Source: Candidatus Nitrosopumilus sp. (GTDB taxonomy: Archaea > Thermoproteota > Nitrososphaeria > Nitrososphaerales > Nitrosopumilaceae). Taken from it: 13,444 nt of DNA. A program made the translations under genes and the position numbers. A model generated the notes under the pieces. That model was not told the origin of the DNA and searched no databases. It saw nothing but the letters and a program-made list of their open reading frames with translations. The stretch covers positions 1 through 13,444 of the forward strand of contig JABMOR010000103.1 of the NCBI GenBank assembly GCA_013203245.1, in the 5' to 3' direction. Of the stretch, positions 1 through 7,800 are shown piece by piece (position 1 is the stretch's first letter; each line of letters starts with the position of its first letter).

Positions 1-61
1 AGTCACAGAAGTTAATTAACATATTTTGATTTCAGATTCTGCTATCTTTAAAACAACATAC

Positions 62-111
62 AGTACACATGTACTAAACTTATTTTTCTAATAGCTTGTA
101 CGTTTGTACGT
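62..111. repeat. Two GTAC-N4-GTAC pairs behind the primase-helicase gene
   Basis: GTAC occurs at 63-66, 71-74, 98-101 and 106-109, which is two pairs with identical 8-base spacing, 35 bases apart. The first pair lies in the inverted repeat AGTAC-ACAT-GTACT (62-75). The second lies in a perfect tandem duplication of TTGTACGT (96-103 and 104-111). The perfect palindrome GTTAATTAAC is nearby at 11-20, and the related GTTAATTA occurs at 110-117. The block is noncoding. It may be a binding site for an element-encoded DNA-binding protein or part of a replication origin. The repeats are seen in the sequence; the role is inferred. Confidence 0.5.
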
Positions 112-131
112 TAATTATAGTAAATTGGAAA

Positions 132-2165
132 TCATAGTTTCATTTGAGTATCATGCGTCTTCTCTTTGATATTCGAGACTAGATTATGCTTGACAATAAA
201 CCCCTGATTGTGCAAAGTCTTTGTCATTTGATCAATGTTGATGATATTGCCAGTCGACTCTTCAAACTTGGCAATTATCTTCATCACTGAGATAGGGGTT
301 ACATCTTCAGTAACATCCCAATAATTTTGCAAGTATTTGATTTCAGGGCTTGCAAGTTCCTCCCATTCTTTTCTTACTGTCTTGCTGTCCTCATACACAC
401 ATTCTTCATCAGGCAAGTTCAGTATCCATGAGATGATCTTCTCGCCTTCTTCTTTGACTACTCTGTCTATGAGCGCTGGATCTTCTGGGTAGGGCTCTGT
501 TCGTATGTTATGGATTAATGATAGTCTGCTTGTATACATTGCATTTTTTTCATTTTCTGGTATTACTGTAAGATAGTTGCCAGTAGCCCATATCTTTAAT
601 TTGTTATCAAACATTGATGAATCCTGATAAAATCCACGCTCAGTTCTCCTTTGTTCGCCTGTTATCACCTTGATTTGTGAAAAGTCTTTCCAGTCTTGAG
701 GTATGTCTTGTATGTACAGAAATGTGAGACCTTTGATTTTAGCGCGAATAAAGCGGTCACTCAGCAACTGATCAAGATCAACTGCTAGGGCATATTCGCC
801 AAGAATGATTACAATGATTTCCAAGCCTGTTGACTTTCCAACTCTGGACAACCCATGAGTTACAGATATTCTAGGATCAAGATAGCAACCAAGTGCAGAT
901 TTTAATCCTGCTTTGATTCTTGCATGCTCATATTCTGGAACATTATCAAACACTATATCTAAGAATTTGGTTGGCTCGTTCTCTTTTGTCAGTTCCAGAT
1001 AGTTGTAATTTCTAAATCCCATGTCTGCAATTTCGTCTGATTCAATCAGTCTGTGAGATGTTACATCATAGATTCCATTTTTAAAAACCTTCAAGTTCTT
1101 GTTAGTTTCTGGCATTTGTTGTGCCAGTCCTTCCAGCTTGAAAAGCACAGAGTTGTAGTCGGATTGCTCCATTTCAGGATATTTGTTTTGAAGTTCTCTC
1201 TTTAGCGAATCGTTTATTTTTTCCAAGAATCCGTTACAATTTTCAAAGATCTCATGAGTTGTTACATCAGAGTAAAGTGATCTTTCTCCAATCATGTCAA
1301 GTGCAACTGCAGTTCTGTCAATTCGTGCATTACTGCCGTTAGGTCTGCCTGTTTCTATTTTGAGATCATTTTCATATACATCTGCAACCTTATCTTCAAC
1401 ATTTGACCACGGTCTATCGGAAAACGCATCAGTTGCTAGCCACTTGTCATAAACAACTTTAATTTTTTCCAATGCTTCATTTTGAGTCAAGCCATCAGTA
1501 TTGCATTGTAATGATGCATTAAAAAAATAATCATTAGATGTTCCTGCAGTAGGAGGTAATCCTTGGAGAAATCGATCCCTAAAGTTTTTGTGGCTACTCC
1601 TACTGTTCTTCCTTCTTGCTTCTACATTGCATTCCGTGCATATTTTATCCACAAATTTATGAAAATCCATGCCTGTAACATCCCAAATTTTATCAGTTCC
1701 AGCATTTTTGTATTCTAATAACAATCCCTCTTCACCGTCTTTTTGTTCACCAGTGATGATAGAGCCTGCGCCAACACAGTAATGCTCTGTCCCCTGTATC
1801 TCTATGATTTTTTTGTCTTGAATATCATAATCAAATAATTCCATTTTGGATATGTTGCCAACAAGACCAATCACAGGAATATGCCAGCCATGTGGGGTTT
1901 CAACAACCATGTAGCCTTTTGAGATTAAAAGTTCTGTTATTGATCTGTATTTTTCTTTATTGTCAAAATCAACAATTGCAGTACCAGCTCCAATCATTGG
2001 GATGTAGCCATAATTTTCGTTTTCTTTTATGATTTGACTGTGTAATGTTCTCGAAGCATTGTAACGATGATCAGCGATTTTTTGATGGGTTGGAATAGGA
2101 AAGCAATTAAATCCATTACGTCGAAGAAGTTTTATCGTTTTATTTTTATCAGTCACTTTCATCAT
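132..2165 (-). CDS. Primase-polymerase fused to SF3 (D5-like) helicase
   Basis: Likely replication initiator of the integrated element, joining primer synthesis and helicase activity in one chain. Residue numbers count from an upstream GTG at 2183. The N-terminal archaeo-eukaryotic primase domain has the metal-binding DFD (72-74), the TPHGWH motif (97-102 region, with H101 as likely nucleotide ligand) and a third motif around IEIQG...GAGSI (128-142). A helical linker (about 200-275) follows. The superfamily 3 helicase has a Walker A GLSRVGKST (444-452), a Walker B FLYIQD (488-493), a motif C WATGN (532-536) and a candidate arginine finger R553. A D5-type segment precedes Walker A (about 405-440). 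The last 70 or so residues resemble a winged helix. The start is uncertain: GTG 2183, ATG 2165 or ATG 2162 are all in frame and all overlap the preceding gene, so translation is probably coupled. I give 2165. No disruption is seen. Confidence 0.88.
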   Translation of the reverse strand: MMKVTDKNKTIKLLRRNGFNCFPIPTHQKIADHRYNASRTLHSQIIKENENYGYIPMIGAGTAIVDFDNKEKYRSITELLISKGYMVVETPHGWHIPVIGLVGNISKMELFDYDIQDKKIIEIQGTEHYCVGAGSIITGEQKDGEEGLLLEYKNAGTDKIWDVTGMDFHKFVDKICTECNVEARRKNSRSSHKNFRDRFLQGLPPTAGTSNDYFFNASLQCNTDGLTQNEALEKIKVVYDKWLATDAFSDRPWSNVEDKVADVYENDLKIETGRPNGSNARIDRTAVALDMIGERSLYSDVTTHEIFENCNGFLEKINDSLKRELQNKYPEMEQSDYNSVLFKLEGLAQQMPETNKNLKVFKNGIYDVTSHRLIESDEIADMGFRNYNYLELTKENEPTKFLDIVFDNVPEYEHARIKAGLKSALGCYLDPRISVTHGLSRVGKSTGLEIIVIILGEYALAVDLDQLLSDRFIRAKIKGLTFLYIQDIPQDWKDFSQIKVITGEQRRTERGFYQDSSMFDNKLKIWATGNYLTVIPENEKNAMYTSRLSLIHNIRTEPYPEDPALIDRVVKEEGEKIISWILNLPDEECVYEDSKTVRKEWEELASPEIKYLQNYWDVTEDVTPISVMKIIAKFEESTGNIINIDQMTKTLHNQGFIVKHNLVSNIKEKTHDTQMKL

Positions 2166-2379
2166 CCTCTTCAAAAAATTCACTCATTGGGGAATATTCC
2201 ATAAAATATTGTTCTACAGCATTTCTAACTGTATCAATTATTATTTTTGGATCATCAATTTTCATTTCTTCACTAAGAAATTCCATTTGTTCCCAAATCG
2301 CAAATTTTAATTTGACATCACGTTCTTCAATTACAGTTACAGTAAAGTCTTCAGGACTGTAATTTTCATTTGTATTCAT
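2149..2379 (-). CDS. Small acidic protein of unknown function in primase operon
   Basis: A 76-residue protein with no family I recognise. It is acidic, especially at the C-terminus, which ends in a run of Glu and Asp (FFEEDDESD). The middle (roughly 20-60) is predicted helical, with regularly spaced hydrophobic residues. There are no cysteines and no membrane segment. The ATG at 2379 is preceded by GGAG inside the end of the upstream gene, about 11-12 bases away, which supports this start. Only four bases separate it from the upstream gene, and its 3' end overlaps the start of the primase-helicase gene. It is therefore very probably co-transcribed with that gene, and may be an accessory to it. 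That role is inferred from position alone. Confidence 0.6.
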   Translation of the reverse strand: MNTNENYSPEDFTVTVIEERDVKLKFAIWEQMEFLSEEMKIDDPKIIIDTVRNAVEQYFMEYSPMSEFFEEDDESD

Positions 2380-2383
2380 TTTA

Positions 2384-2578
2384 TTAGATTACTCCTTTTT
2401 TTTGTGCAAAGAGATCCCATGCCCCTGAAACTATATTGGATGGAACTTTGTTACCATAAATCAAAATGTCATTAATGTTAGAAGCAATATCAGATACATC
2501 ATGCAAATGTTTCATTGCTTTATACAATTCCTCAATTCTCTTTGAAATGCTTGGTGTGTTGTGTTCTAAATTTTTCAA
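2384..2578 (-). CDS. Small helical protein of unknown function, first gene of primase operon
   Basis: A 64-residue open frame beginning with TTG at 2578. An in-frame stop lies shortly upstream, with no ATG or GTG between, so TTG or an internal ATG (codon 22) must be the start. The predicted protein is mostly helical (SISKRIEELYKAMKHLHDV) and has no motif I recognise. The stop at 2384-2386 is four bases before the next gene, whose ribosome-binding GGAG lies inside this frame, so the frame fits an operon. TATA-like sequences suitable for this strand occur at 2621-2629 and about 2594-2607. The rare start codon and short length keep confidence moderate. A small regulator or replication accessory is possible but not shown. 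Confidence 0.5.
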   Translation of the reverse strand: MKNLEHNTPSISKRIEELYKAMKHLHDVSDIASNINDILIYGNKVPSNIVSGAWDLFAQKKGVI

Positions 2579-2593
2579 TATAGGGTATAGGAT

Positions 2594-2646
2594 TGATACA
2601 TAATTTCAACTCTAGTCGTCACATAAATTCGTCGTATTTTACATAT
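2594..2646. promoter_or_regulatory. Divergent promoter region between primase operon and winged-helix gene
   Basis: The 110-base gap (2579-2688) separates divergent genes. For the minus strand there are two TATA-like candidates. GAATTTATG (complement of 2621-2629) would start transcription about 20 bases before the TTG. AATTATGTA (around 2600) would give an almost leaderless message. For the plus strand, TATTTTACATA (2635-2645) would leave a leader of about 24 bases. GTCGT is repeated at 2615-2619 and 2631-2635, between the two directions, and could be an operator. All of this was read by eye against the archaeal TATA pattern; no start site is proven. Confidence 0.35.
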
Positions 2647-2688
2647 GAACAAAGCAGTTATCAACAAGAGTAGCCACATATTTTATGA

Positions 2689-3564
2689 ATGAATCTAGAT
2701 CAAGCATTAGCAATATCAAGCAGAAAAGTTTTCGGTCATCTTAACGAAAAACATTTGAGAATACTAAAAATTTTAGCAAAACACGGTTTTTTAAATCAAA
2801 AAGAAATAGGACATCAAGCCTCATTTTATTATCCAAGTGATCCACTCTTTCGTTGGGAAGTTAAAAAAAGACTAGAAGGATCATACAAACATTTGGGATT
2901 AATTCCAAATGAATTTGTTTATTCAATTAATAAAAATAAAAAAGAAAAACAATATGGACTAACAATTAAAGGAATAATGGCAGTAATGCCTATTACAAAT
3001 TTTGAAAAAGTGCATTCAGTTTTAGAATTTAGAAAAATGTTAGTTAAATTCAACAAAAAAAGAAGAATTACCGATTGGGCTTTTAAGTGGATAAAGTTGG
3101 AAATGGCTTTGATTTTATACTATAATTATTCTAGAGGGTTGGATCTAACTAGATTTAAAAAAATCAGATCATATATTGATAAATATAAAAAATATGATCA
3201 CGATACAATTCAAACTTTTTTTGTAAATACACAATTTATGAATAAAAAGGATAGAATAAGATATGATTCTATCCAGAAAAACTATTGGATGTATTTTTTC
3301 ATTCTTGATGAATTAACAGACAAAATTTCATGGGGAGAAACTAGAGAGTACTTCGAAGAAAAAGAGTTCAAAAATAAGTTTAGAATGTTTGTAGATATGT
3401 GGTATGAGTACATCGATATGCATAAGATTAGCACATCACCTGTACGAGAAGATTGGAAGAGAAAAGATCTTTTAGATTATTATGATGAAGAGTTATGGAG
3501 AGAGGAAATTAAAGAACCAAGAAAAGAGGCACATAGAATTTTAAAAAAATTCAAGTATGTTTAA
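2689..3564 (+). CDS. Winged-helix DNA-binding-like protein, element-encoded, function unknown
   Basis: A 291-residue, lysine-rich protein. The first 105 or so residues read as a winged helix-turn-helix: a helix at LRILKILAKHG, a second at NQKEIGHQ, a recognition-like helix at FRWEVKKRLEGSYKHLG, then a strand-turn-strand wing (VYSINKNKKEKQYGLTIKG). The rest is helical, rich in Tyr, Trp and charged residues, without catalytic signatures or membrane segments that I recognise. Base composition is notably low: sampled 60-base lines fall to about 18% G+C, well below the integrase and polymerase genes. It is the only plus-strand gene in the element, divergent from the primase operon and convergent with the integrase. 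A transcription regulator of those neighbours is a reasonable inference; a replication or copy-control protein is an alternative. Confidence 0.7.
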   Translation: MNLDQALAISSRKVFGHLNEKHLRILKILAKHGFLNQKEIGHQASFYYPSDPLFRWEVKKRLEGSYKHLGLIPNEFVYSINKNKKEKQYGLTIKGIMAVMPITNFEKVHSVLEFRKMLVKFNKKRRITDWAFKWIKLEMALILYYNYSRGLDLTRFKKIRSYIDKYKKYDHDTIQTFFVNTQFMNKKDRIRYDSIQKNYWMYFFILDELTDKISWGETREYFEEKEFKNKFRMFVDMWYEYIDMHKISTSPVREDWKRKDLLDYYDEELWREEIKEPRKEAHRILKKFKYV

Positions 3565-4836
3565 TTATACAGAAACTATTTTTTTAACAATTATTCTTCC
3601 AGAGGGCAACACATGAGCTATTTCCCAGTCATCTGCAAGAAATTGATCAATTTCACTCTCAGAAATACTCTTTTGTTTGAATGGATTTGAGGTAGTTTCA
3701 CGCCTAGAAATATCATCTTTTCCAGCCTTGTAGATTTGTGCAATTTCAGCAATGGTCTCATCAGTATTTGCGTCTTCTTTTACCTCAATCCCCAATGATT
3801 CTGCAAATTTTCTGAATCCTTTTTTCACTGAAGCATCGGCATTTCCTTCTTGGGGGATCAAATTTGGTTCAATCTTTTCCTTGAAGACAACTCGCATTTT
3901 TTCAATCTGTTCTGTTGGCTGTTGCCTTTGAACACTGTACACATTTTGTACGGGACCCGTATGACCCATGTAAAATGTTTGTAGGTTTTGCTCCAAGCCA
4001 GAATTTAGCAGTGCTGTTGCAAAGAAATTCTTCAAAGAATATGGTCTTGAACCATACTCTACCTTTTCAAACACAGTGTTTAATCGTCTGGAAACTGCTT
4101 TTGCTCTTTGCCTTACAGTTGTTTTCTCACATTCAGTAGGTACAAGCAGGCTTTCTGAATCTAGTTTTTCGCCTTTTGTCATTCTGACTTCCAGAGAATT
4201 TTTCACCGTCATACATCCCGTTTCAATGAGAAATGTCTGGTATGCTTTGCCATTCTTGCTGAGTTCCTTTCTGACTTTGACTCGAGTTGGCATTTTTTCA
4301 AAAATCACCTTATTGTTTTCAGTAATTCTCATTTCTGGGAAATCCTTTATCCTAAGATCCGCAATCACGTTAAATCTAAATCCAGTAAATGCAATTAGTG
4401 AAATAATTACCTGTGTGGCATGCTTTCCGTTTGTAAGAAATGAAAGTATCTGATCCTTTGTAGGGACAATCTCGTTTTCGACAGTCGGGTGGTATGTTCT
4501 GTTTGGAATCTTGATTGGTCTTGTAAAAGGAATGCCATCATACTGCATTCTACTTTTGATTGCAGAGACATAGTTTGCAACAGTCCCTCCAGCTAGTCGT
4601 TGTAGCATTTCATTGGCAAATGCTTGTACATTTTTGATTTCTTTGTTTTCATCTTTTTTGAAATCGGCAATTAATTCTTGAATTGTTGATTTTCTGTAAA
4701 TTAGATACTCTGCAAGATGTTTTTCATAGTTAATTTTGGCACTCTCAGATGTAATAGTTGCAATCCAATCAACAGTGTCTGAATCCTTGCGGATTTCCTC
4801 CACCTTCTTTTGAATTTCTGGATTTGCCTTAAACAC
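3565..4836 (-). CDS. Tyrosine recombinase / integrase of the element
   Basis: Catalyses site-specific integration and excision of the element. Residues about 20-115 form an N-terminal core-binding helical domain, and about 120-305 the catalytic domain. Visible catalytic positions are Arg I at R154 (TGFRFNVIADLR), the GH pair at 291-292 (YMGHTG) and the nucleophile Y300 (QNVYS). Box II, usually HxxRH, reads YSLKN (266-270), so the second Arg is a Lys, K269. An unusual tail of about 110 residues follows the Tyr and ends in a Trp-containing hairpin-like segment (DDWEIAHVLPSGRIIVKK). The GTG at 4836 is the only start available before an upstream in-frame stop. The gene lies 42 bases past the rpoA stop on the same strand, and its stop codon touches that of the convergent winged-helix gene. 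It is not split, unlike SSV-type integrases after integration. Confidence 0.9.
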   Translation of the reverse strand: MFKANPEIQKKVEEIRKDSDTVDWIATITSESAKINYEKHLAEYLIYRKSTIQELIADFKKDENKEIKNVQAFANEMLQRLAGGTVANYVSAIKSRMQYDGIPFTRPIKIPNRTYHPTVENEIVPTKDQILSFLTNGKHATQVIISLIAFTGFRFNVIADLRIKDFPEMRITENNKVIFEKMPTRVKVRKELSKNGKAYQTFLIETGCMTVKNSLEVRMTKGEKLDSESLLVPTECEKTTVRQRAKAVSRRLNTVFEKVEYGSRPYSLKNFFATALLNSGLEQNLQTFYMGHTGPVQNVYSVQRQQPTEQIEKMRVVFKEKIEPNLIPQEGNADASVKKGFRKFAESLGIEVKEDANTDETIAEIAQIYKAGKDDISRRETTSNPFKQKSISESEIDQFLADDWEIAHVLPSGRIIVKKIVSV

Positions 4837-4849
4837 GAAGGAAAATTGG

Positions 4850-4866
4850 ATTTTATGCTATAAAAT
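4850..4866 (-). promoter_or_regulatory. Inverted repeat overlapping likely integrase TATA box
   Basis: ATTTTAT-GCT-ATAAAAT is a perfect 7-base inverted repeat with a 3-base centre. On the minus strand its distal arm supplies an ATTTTATA TATA-like box (about 4859-4866), roughly 25 bases before the integrase GTG. That spacing suggests a leaderless transcript. A protein bound to the repeat would cover the TATA box, so autoregulation is possible. The repeat is seen; the function is inferred. It could instead fold as a weak AT-only hairpin at the end of the rpoA transcript. Confidence 0.45.
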
Positions 4867-4867
4867 G

Positions 4868-4899
4868 CTTGTTACAAGTCACTTCTTTTTGGAGACTTG
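4868..4899. repeat. Nested inverted repeats at the rpoA stop codon, candidate attachment core
   Basis: CTTGT-T-ACAAG (4868-4878) ends one base before the rpoA stop triplet. CAAGTC (4875-4880) and its complement GACTTG (4894-4899) flank 13 bases that hold the last rpoA codons. Tyrosine recombinases recombine within short imperfect inverted repeats, often at gene 3' ends, so this is a candidate attB-derived site. It has not been matched to a second copy, since the other end of the element is outside the window. Confidence 0.3.
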
Positions 4900-7800
4900 C
4901 ATGTATAAGTCAACAGTACCACTTCCAATTAGAATGTTACTACCAACAATTACATTTTCAGTAATACCTTTGAGTTGTTCAACTTCGCCCATAAGTGCAG
5001 CATGTGCAATTGTTGGGACTGTAATTTCAAATGCGGCTCTTGCAAGAACACTATCTTTAGTACCGGCAATTCCATGTCTACCAATTTGTTGCATGTATCC
5101 TCTAGAACACATCAAATCAGATACCAACATAATGTATCTATTATCAACTTCTAATCCTTGATCACCCAATGTGTGATTGAGTTCATTAATCAATGAATTT
5201 CTTGCAGCTTCAATTCCCAAAGTTCCTGCAATTTCAAAGACATTGTTTGTTCTGACATTCTTTTTATCAATTCCCTTTACTTCAAGCACTTTGGCAATGT
5301 TAGAACCAGTTGTTTGGATAACCCATTCATCATCTTTTTGAACTAGTGTTACTCGTTCAACATCTGGAACTCCTTTAACAGTAGTGTTGAGAACTTTATT
5401 TCTAATTGCAATTGCAATTGCAGTATCAGCCTCATCTACCAAATTCAAAGTGATTAATTCACCAGTAACTTCCATTTTGAATTTCTTGTTTGATGAAAGT
5501 GCTGCTTCTACTTCGGCAACAGAGCATCCTCTTTCTTTGAGTCTGTTAGGACTCAAGATTAATTTAATATTTGTAGAATAATCAGTTGGAGCACCGTCAT
5601 TAATATTTCCAGTAATCAATGCACTAACTTTAGTTTGCAATACATTTCGTGCAACTTCAATTGCCTTTTCTCGGGATTTCTTTGATTCCTCATCAAGGTA
5701 GATATCCATAGTTGGAGTAACAGGTTTCTTTCTAGCATCAACTAGTTCAATTAATCTTGGAAGACCCAAGGTAACGTTTCTTTCTTTAATTCCTGCAAAG
5801 TGGAAAGTTCTCAAAGTCATCTGAGTACCAGGTTCACCAATTGATTGTGCTGTAACGATTCCTACAGCTTGACCAGGTTCTACTTGTGCTTTATTATAAA
5901 GTGAAAGTCCTTTCTTACATACGGCTTCAACACCTTCTTTACTCAAGTTAGATTTCTGTAAAGCGTCAATTACAAGTTTAGTTAATCGTGGATTGAATGT
6001 CTTAGTGTATTTTTTAGTAAGAGTTTCCATTTCTTCTTTGGTTGCTTTCTTTCCAGAATCTGTCATGGTTTGTGATTCTGCTAATCTACTTGCATTGAAT
6101 GCTTCACCATGATCACTTTTTTGCACATCGATTCCATCTTCACCATATAGGAATTGAACAATGTGACCGTGTGGGTCTCTTACTGTTCCATCATATTCTA
6201 ATCTAATGTGTTCTAATGCGTTAATCAATCTACGTTGCATGTAACCACTTTGTTGTGTTCTAACTGCAGTATCTACTAGTCCTTCACGACCACCCATTGC
6301 GTGGAAGAAGAATTCTAAAGCAGTAAGGCCTGTTCTATAATTTGATTTTACAAATCCATGTGCATCAGGATTACTATCGTGTTCTTGATAATGGGTTAAT
6401 GCACGATTACTAAAACCAAAGCTCATTCTATTTCCTCTTCTTGATTGTTGTCCCAATGCACCTGCCATCTGACCTACGTTAAGTGCTGAACCTCTGGCTC
6501 CAGTTGTAGCCATAATTTTACCAGCATTACTATCATCAAGAGAATCATTTGCAGTAGCTCCTGCTGTTTCTCTTGCTTTACCTAATTCATTAACAATGTA
6601 AGCCTCTAATGCTTCTTCAGCCTTCATACCTCTTGTTAGTTTTAGAGTTCCTTTTTCATATTGATCACTCAAATCAGCTACAGTATCATAAGTTGCTTGG
6701 ATATTATCCAGAATTTGTTGTACATTCTTTTCTGGTACTTCAAGATCACCATATCCATAACTGAAACCATAATGGGTGATGAATTGTTTTACCATGATGA
6801 GAATAGAGTTTAAGAAACTTTTACCAGCTGCATTACCGTAATCTTTTGTAATTCTGTGTAAGACACTTTCTGGCTCTTCAGCACCAATTGATGTTTTGTC
6901 AATAACGCCGCTGATTAATTCACCATTTTTAATTACAACATCTTTTTCTGGACCTTTTGTTCCTTTTGACCATTTTGATGTAAGAACGTAGTTGAAGTCT
7001 TTTGGAAGGAATAATGAGAATAATTGTTTTCCAGTGTATGCAGGTCCGTCTTTTGTTTTGGTTCCAGGTTTTGGAAGTGCACCAGTGTAACCACCAAGCA
7101 TTGCATAGTTTGAAAATTCTTGAAGAGATAGAATAGTGTCATCTTTAGTTAGAAGGTATGCGCCAGTTACAAAGTCTCTTAGCGCTCCAATAATTGGACC
7201 TCCGTATCTTGGAGAAATCAATTGGTCTTGAACTCTCATCAAAAGAATTGCTTCTGCTCTTGCTTCCTCACTTTGAGGAACGTGCAGATTCATTTCATCA
7301 CCATCAAAGTCTGCGTTGTATGGTGGACATACAGAAGGATGTAATCTGAAAGTTTTACCTGGAAGTACCCTCACATAATGAGCCATGATAGACATTTGAT
7401 GGAGTGATGGCTGTCTGTTAAACATGACAATATCACCATCTGAAAGATGTCTTTCAATCAAATATCCAACCTCAAGGGTTTCAGCAATTGTAGAACGGTC
7501 TTCTACGAAATCTAATCTAATTTTTACACCATCTGGTCTTACGATATAGTTTACACCCGGATGTTTTTCAGGTCCATTGATTACTAATTTTCTCATTCTG
7601 TCAATGTTCCAATCAGTAACAATTTCAGGAATAGTTAGTTTCATTGCAACTTGTTCAGGAACTCCAACTTCAGATAAATCCAAGTTAGGATCTGGTGAAA
7701 TTACAGTTCTACTAGAAAAGTCAACTCTCTTTCCAGATAATGAACCTCTAAATCTTCCTTCTTTTCCTTTTAGTCTTTGAGTTAATGTTTTGAGTGGACG

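Larger units (their letters stand above)
1..4866. mobile_element. Probable integrated mobile element (left end outside window)
   Basis: Seen: a tyrosine recombinase, a winged-helix protein, two small unknown proteins and a primase-polymerase/SF3 helicase fusion are grouped between the rpoA stop codon and the left window edge. Known: integrase plus a self-sufficient primase-helicase is the typical core of small archaeal integrative plasmids and proviruses, including those described in Thaumarchaeota. Inference: the element entered just behind rpoA, because the integrase gene lies next to that end and the usual polymerase-operon continuation (rpl30e, nusA, rps12) is absent. No capsid, packaging ATPase, partition or toxin gene is visible, so plasmid-like versus viral nature cannot be decided. 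I found no convincing copy of the rpoA 3' end near position 1, so the far attachment site and the rest of the element should lie further left. The right boundary given is approximate. Confidence 0.75.

Noticed and set aside
1..6. AGTCAC at the window edge matches AGTCAC at the rpoA stop (4877-4882), as a possible far attachment site
   Set aside because: Only six bases match, the flanking bases diverge at once to the right, and the left flank is outside the window. Chance is the simpler explanation.
3936..3956. A GTAC...GTAC pair resembling the repeats at 62-111
   Set aside because: It has different spacing (seven bases between), lies inside the integrase coding region and is not accompanied by palindromes.
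4076..4453. Antisense open frame of about 125 codons inside the integrase gene
   Set aside because: It lies opposite a clearly recognisable catalytic domain and has a composition typical of antisense frames, with no motif or promoter.
5980..6100. Possible split or frameshift of rpoA between A' and A''
   Set aside because: The frame runs unbroken from 8685 to 4879 with all motifs in order. A fused A subunit is normal in Thaumarchaeota.
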